Below, one piece after another: positions 62,387-64,000 of a stretch of 64,000 nt of DNA. Position numbers and translations under genes: made by a program. Each line of letters opens with the position of its first letter. Positions within the stretch are counted from its first letter, which is position 1. This DNA comes from Peronospora farinosa (Eukaryota > Oomycota > Peronosporomycetes > Peronosporales > Peronosporaceae): assembly GCA_947646735.1 (NCBI GenBank), contig CANTFK010000986.1, positions 310,001 to 374,000 of the forward strand. Direction: 5' to 3'. The notes beneath the pieces were generated by a model that was not told the DNA's origin, searched no databases, and saw nothing but the letters and a program-made list of their open reading frames with translations.

Positions 62387-64000
62387 CTATTTGTCTTGGC
62401 TATCAGCCATTGCGTCTCGCACATGTCGTAAGACATTCAGTCGCGTTGCGAGAAACGTGTTCACCTGTTTCTTTACAGTATTAGGGCTGACATCGGCAAG
62501 CCGATCGGCAACTACTCTCCCACCAAGCCCTGAACCACTCGGTGGTAGCGTTAACGGAACGTGTGGGTGTGTGAGGCCATTCACATAGAACGGAGTGTAG
62601 CCGGTAGAGGCGTGCACGGAGTTATTGAGTGCAAACTCAACTACAGGGAGCATAGCGCTCCATCGCTTAGTTGATTCAGCACAAACGCTGCGTAGGATGT
62701 CTTTAACAACGCGATTTACGCGTTCGGTTTGACCATCGGTCTGCGGATGATCCGCTGTGGACATGTCCAAACGGATGCCCAGCACCTGGAAGACGAAATT
62801 CCAATACTTACTCGTAAAACGAGGATCACGATCAGAAACAATTGCCACTGGCAAGCCATGTTGGCGAAACACTCGATCGATAAACAGCTCCGCTGTACCT
62901 TCACCATATTTCGAGTCTGGCACAGCAGCTAAGTGAGCCATTTTGCTCAAACGGTCAACAAAGACCACAATACCCGTATTGCCATGCGAATCTTTCGGTA
63001 GGTCAAAAACAAAGTCCATAATAATGGACTTCCAACACCCAGAGGGGACAGGAAAACTAGTCAGCGGCGCTGCCGAATGGAGAGAGGGTTTCACCCGTTG
63101 ACATGTTTCACACGTATGCACATATGTGCTCACCCATTTATATAATTTGGGCCACCAATAACTTTGGCATACTTCAAAATAAATATAATCACGACCCAAA
63201 TGACCACCGATGGCGGTGTCATGTACCTCATTGAAGATACGATATTTCAGGTCCTCGTCATGAGAAACCACAATACGCAAATGATCCGCCACAACTGTAC
63301 AATAGTACAACATCCCCTGATCGATAGAATATCGATGGAGACTCGCACGTAATCGTGCTGACAATTTAATGTCCGAGTTTTTAAACTCATCACTGCCAAG
63401 AGCCTGTAGCAACGCTATACAATGATCATCTATAGCATACGCCGATCGAATGAGATCAATGATAGAAGACGGCAACGTCGTAGCATGAGCAATATCATAG
63501 CCAGGTCTGCGTGACAACGCATCAGCCAGACCATCTTGCATGCCCGGCTTATATTTCACCTCGAAGTTATATTCAGCAAAGAATGACAGCCATCTGGCCA
63601 TTGTCTGTAAGAGATGAGGCGACTGAGTCGCAGTGTGTAAAGATGCATGATCGGTATAGATCACAAAAGGCTTCAAGCTCGAAATATACAGTTTGAATTT
63701 GACTAGAGCATACTTGATTACATGTAGCTCTTTTTCATGAACCGGATAGTTCTTTTCTGCAGCTTTCAGCTGGCGAGATACAAAAGCGATCACACGGTCA
63801 CGGCCTTCATCATCTTTTTGTAACAGAGCACTGCCAATGGCAAAGTCCGACGCGTCACAGACGACGCTTAACGGTCGGTCAGGGTCTGGCAAAGACAAAA
63901 TGGGAGCATGAAGAAGGCTAGCCATCACCGCTTGAAAAGCATTCTCGTGTTCGGCATCCCAACACCAATCTAGTTCTTTTTTTAGGAGATTGGATAATGG
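62387..64000 (-). pseudogene. Element D: RNase H and integrase, open to the window edge
   Basis: The frame is open from the right edge (PLSNLLKKELDWCWD) to 62387. RNase H: LSVVCDASDFAIGSALLQKD, YPVHEKELHVIKYALVKFKL, VIYTDHASLHTATQ, ALSRRPGYD. Integrase: NEVHDTAIGGHLGRDYIYFE and CETCQRVKP (HHCC), core residues in SIIMDFVFDLP, AIVSDRDPRFTSKYW and HPQTDGQTERVNRVV. Both domains look intact. A TAG after MADSQDK (62387) interrupts the integrase tail, where CAG would fit, a single C-to-T change. Confidence 0.9.

Larger units (their letters stand above)
60731..64000 (-). mobile_element. Element D: third chromodomain-type Ty3/gypsy element, 3' part only
   Basis: Minus-strand pol remnant running off the right edge, with integrase, a decayed integrase tail, a chromodomain and an antisense frame like elements A and C. 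Sequence is clearly diverged from A and C at the protein level (for example SVVCDASDFAIGSALLQKDD versus SVVCDASNFAIGSALMQKDD). Confidence 0.87.

Overview
The window looks like genomic DNA of an oomycete, most likely a Peronosporales (Phytophthora or downy-mildew type) species. The evidence is the dense protein genes with very short introns (about 40-120 bp), oomycete-like initiator motifs, and Ty3/gypsy elements of oomycete type. The species cannot be named from the sequence alone.

The left half (1-31.0 kb) is a gene-rich block of conserved eukaryotic genes. In order: the 3' part of a GH3 beta-glucosidase; a seven-exon phospholipase that joins a lipase/DDHD region to PH-like and PX domains (1370-4978, minus); a five-exon DCN1-like neddylation factor (minus); a CCT-motif protein (minus); a six-exon cyclin-dependent kinase with a GC-AG intron (plus); three paralogous small PH-like genes in a repeat-rich stretch (10.7-17.0 kb); two tandem histidine phosphatases (minus); a broken alkaline phosphatase; an eight-exon MIT-like/coiled-coil gene (plus); Sec61 alpha (minus); and SMC2 of condensin (plus). 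I rebuilt splice sites by hand. For every multi-exon gene the phases join and the total length is a multiple of three.

The right half (32.1-64.0 kb) is a stack of LTR retrotransposons. Element A (32126-52030, minus) is split by a young nested element B (37180-49470, minus). Element C (52274-60383, plus) is a close relative of A in the opposite direction. Element D (about 60.4 kb to the window end, minus) is a more distant relative and is truncated by the window edge. All four carry chromodomain-like integrase tails. B also carries a second RNase H domain.

The strongest new observations are in this half. (1) The LTRs and 5-bp target-site duplications of A and C are exchanged between partners (ATAGA/TCTAT and AAGCC/GGCTT), which shows a past inversion by recombination between the two inverted elements. 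(2) All four elements carry an antisense reading frame between pol and the 3' LTR, partly overlapping the chromodomain region, with a coiled-coil-like end. (3) The A/C LTRs are built as a string of hairpins whose stems are kept, with different bases, in two LTR subtypes. (4) In element B the same core, CCAGATCGCG, has been amplified in three separate places: the LTR, the pol linker and the antisense frame. (5) In-frame stops are shared between A and C although the copies have otherwise diverged.
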